A stretch of 64,000 nucleotides of DNA from Rhodococcus sp. ABRD24 (GTDB taxonomy: Bacteria; Actinomycetota; Actinomycetes; Mycobacteriales; Mycobacteriaceae). The stretch covers positions 2,294,001-2,358,000 of the forward strand of contig NZ_CP035319.1 of NCBI RefSeq assembly GCF_004328705.1. The letters are read 5' to 3'. Shown one piece after another: positions 63,335 through 64,000 of this stretch. Numbering within the stretch: position 1 is the stretch's first letter; the number at the start of each line of letters is the position of its first letter. The position numbers and the translations under genes are program-made. The notes under the pieces were generated by a model, which was given only the letters and a program-made list of their open reading frames with translations, was not told the origin of the DNA and searched no databases.

Positions 63335-64000
63335 ATGACGGAAACACTGGAGCCCGTGGCTACCGAGGTGGATCCAAAGCAGCTCGCCGAGCAACTGCTG
63401 GAGCAGGCCCGCGGGCAAGGTGTCGAGCTGATGGGCCCGAACGGGCTGCTCAACCAGCTGACGAAGAACGTGCTCGAAACCGCGCTCGAGGCGGAGATGA
63501 CCGAGCACCTCGGCTACGACAAGCACGACCCGGCCGGCCGCGGCAGCGGCAACTCCCGGAACGGCACCCGCACCAAGACCGTGCTCACCGAGATCGGACC
63601 AGTCGACATCGAGGTCCCACGTGACACCGAGTCGTCGTTCGACCCGAAGATCGTCCGCAAGCGCCAGCGCCGACTCACGGGCATCGATGAAGTCGTATTG
63701 TCGCTCAGTGCAAAGGGTTTGACTACCGGAGAGATCGCCGCGCACTTCGACGACATCTACGGTGCAACGGCGAAAGAAGGACACCATCTCCCGCATCACC
63801 GACAAGGTGATCGAGGAGATGACCGAGTGGCAGAACCGGCCCCTGGACCGCGTCTACCCGGTGGTGTTCATCGTCCCCCACTCCGTGGGAGGTGCCCCCA
63901 GCCATCCACGTCAAGGTCCGCGACGGGCAGGTCACCAACCGGCCCGTCTACGTGGCTATCGGGGTCACCGTGGGCGGTGAACGAGACATCCTCGGGCTGT
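63335..64000 (+). pseudogene. IS256-family (mutator-type) transposase, broken and partial
   Basis: Opens as MTETLEPVATEVDPKQLAEQLL and continues with TKNVLETALEAEMTEHLGYDKHDPAG, GNSRNGTRTKTVLTEIGPVDIEVPRDTESSFDPKIVRKRQ. A one-base frame change near 63765 shifts ISRITDKVIEEMTEWQNRPLDRVYPVVFI into another frame. A 27-bp mini-repeat at 63874-63900 then breaks the first catalytic aspartate region (normally VVFIDAIHVKVRD). The element is not active from this copy. Confidence 0.85.
63874..63900. repeat. Mini-repeat copy 2 (inside IS256 transposase)
   Basis: TCCCCC-ACTCCGT-GGGAGGTGCCCCCA replaces two bases of the transposase (net +25), destroying its frame at the catalytic aspartate. Ends identical to the copy at 62581-62606. 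Confidence 0.78.

Larger units (their letters stand above)
63259..64000 (+). mobile_element. IS256-family insertion sequence, degraded and cut by window edge
   Basis: Left end GGACTGTCTGAATAACGG at 63259, then a 75-bp leader with GGAAGGA before the transposase ATG at 63335. The right end lies outside the window. Confidence 0.75.

Overview
The window is GC-rich, densely coded DNA from an actinobacterium, most probably a Rhodococcus-like member of the mycolic-acid group. Supporting signs are GTG/ATG starts with 4-bp stop/start overlaps, a mycobacterial-type LexA box, a Ppm1-like polyprenol-phosphate mannosyltransferase, an Eis-like acetyltransferase, a DUF222 (13E12-type) gene and many acyl-CoA and aromatic catabolism genes. 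The genus is inferred; no rRNA or tRNA was seen.

Layout. 0.2-7.9 kb: a complete nine-gene V/A-type ATPase operon on the minus strand (peripheral stalk-C-I-K-F-E-A-B-D), nearly every junction overlapping. 8.1-13.7 kb: LapA-like membrane protein, MFS carrier, IclR regulator and a divergent hydratase/acetaldehyde dehydrogenase/aldolase operon (lower meta-cleavage pathway). 13.7-16.8 kb: a DD-carboxypeptidase-like protein divergent from a two-component system. 16.8-19.6 kb: an alpha-oxoamine synthase with an SDR fused to a hydrolase-like domain. 20.0-23.2 kb: DHA2 exporter and acetyl-CoA hydrolase/transferase.

23.4-37.0 kb is the most coherent accessory block. Thirteen minus-strand genes encode a PotABCD-type importer, an ADP-forming acyl-CoA synthetase, a dienoyl-CoA-reductase-like SDR, a ThDP decarboxylase-like enzyme, an aldehyde dehydrogenase, a 2-hydroxyacid dehydrogenase, an acyl-CoA dehydrogenase, a DMT transporter and a TetR regulator. 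They can be read as one route: import, 2-hydroxy acid to 2-oxo acid, decarboxylation to aldehyde, oxidation to acid, CoA activation and beta-oxidation-like steps.

37.0-39.3 kb: a gene-free stretch with a CRP-type site and a candidate cyclic-di-AMP (ydaO-type) riboswitch directly before an M23 peptidase, then a TIMP/NTR-like membrane protein. 39.4-44.8 kb: acyl-CoA ligase, limonene-epoxide-hydrolase-like enzyme, TetR, and an LvaA/ACAD11-like kinase with an unknown partner. 45.0-50.0 kb: TetR-DUF418, VOC protein, Ppm1-like and Eis-like proteins. 50.0-55.4 kb: MarR-controlled metallo-beta-lactamase-fold protein and FAD hydroxylase, LysR and MFS. 55.6-59.9 kb: acyl-CoA ligase, then a divergent amidohydrolase/glutamine synthetase pair (split FluG-like). 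60.0-64.0 kb: decaying DNA: an internally deleted AlbA/Schlafen-type gene preceded by repeats, a CHAP protein, a LexA-controlled DUF222 gene cut by an IS3-type element, and a broken IS256-type element. Both IS elements carry a copy of the same 26-27-bp mini-repeat.
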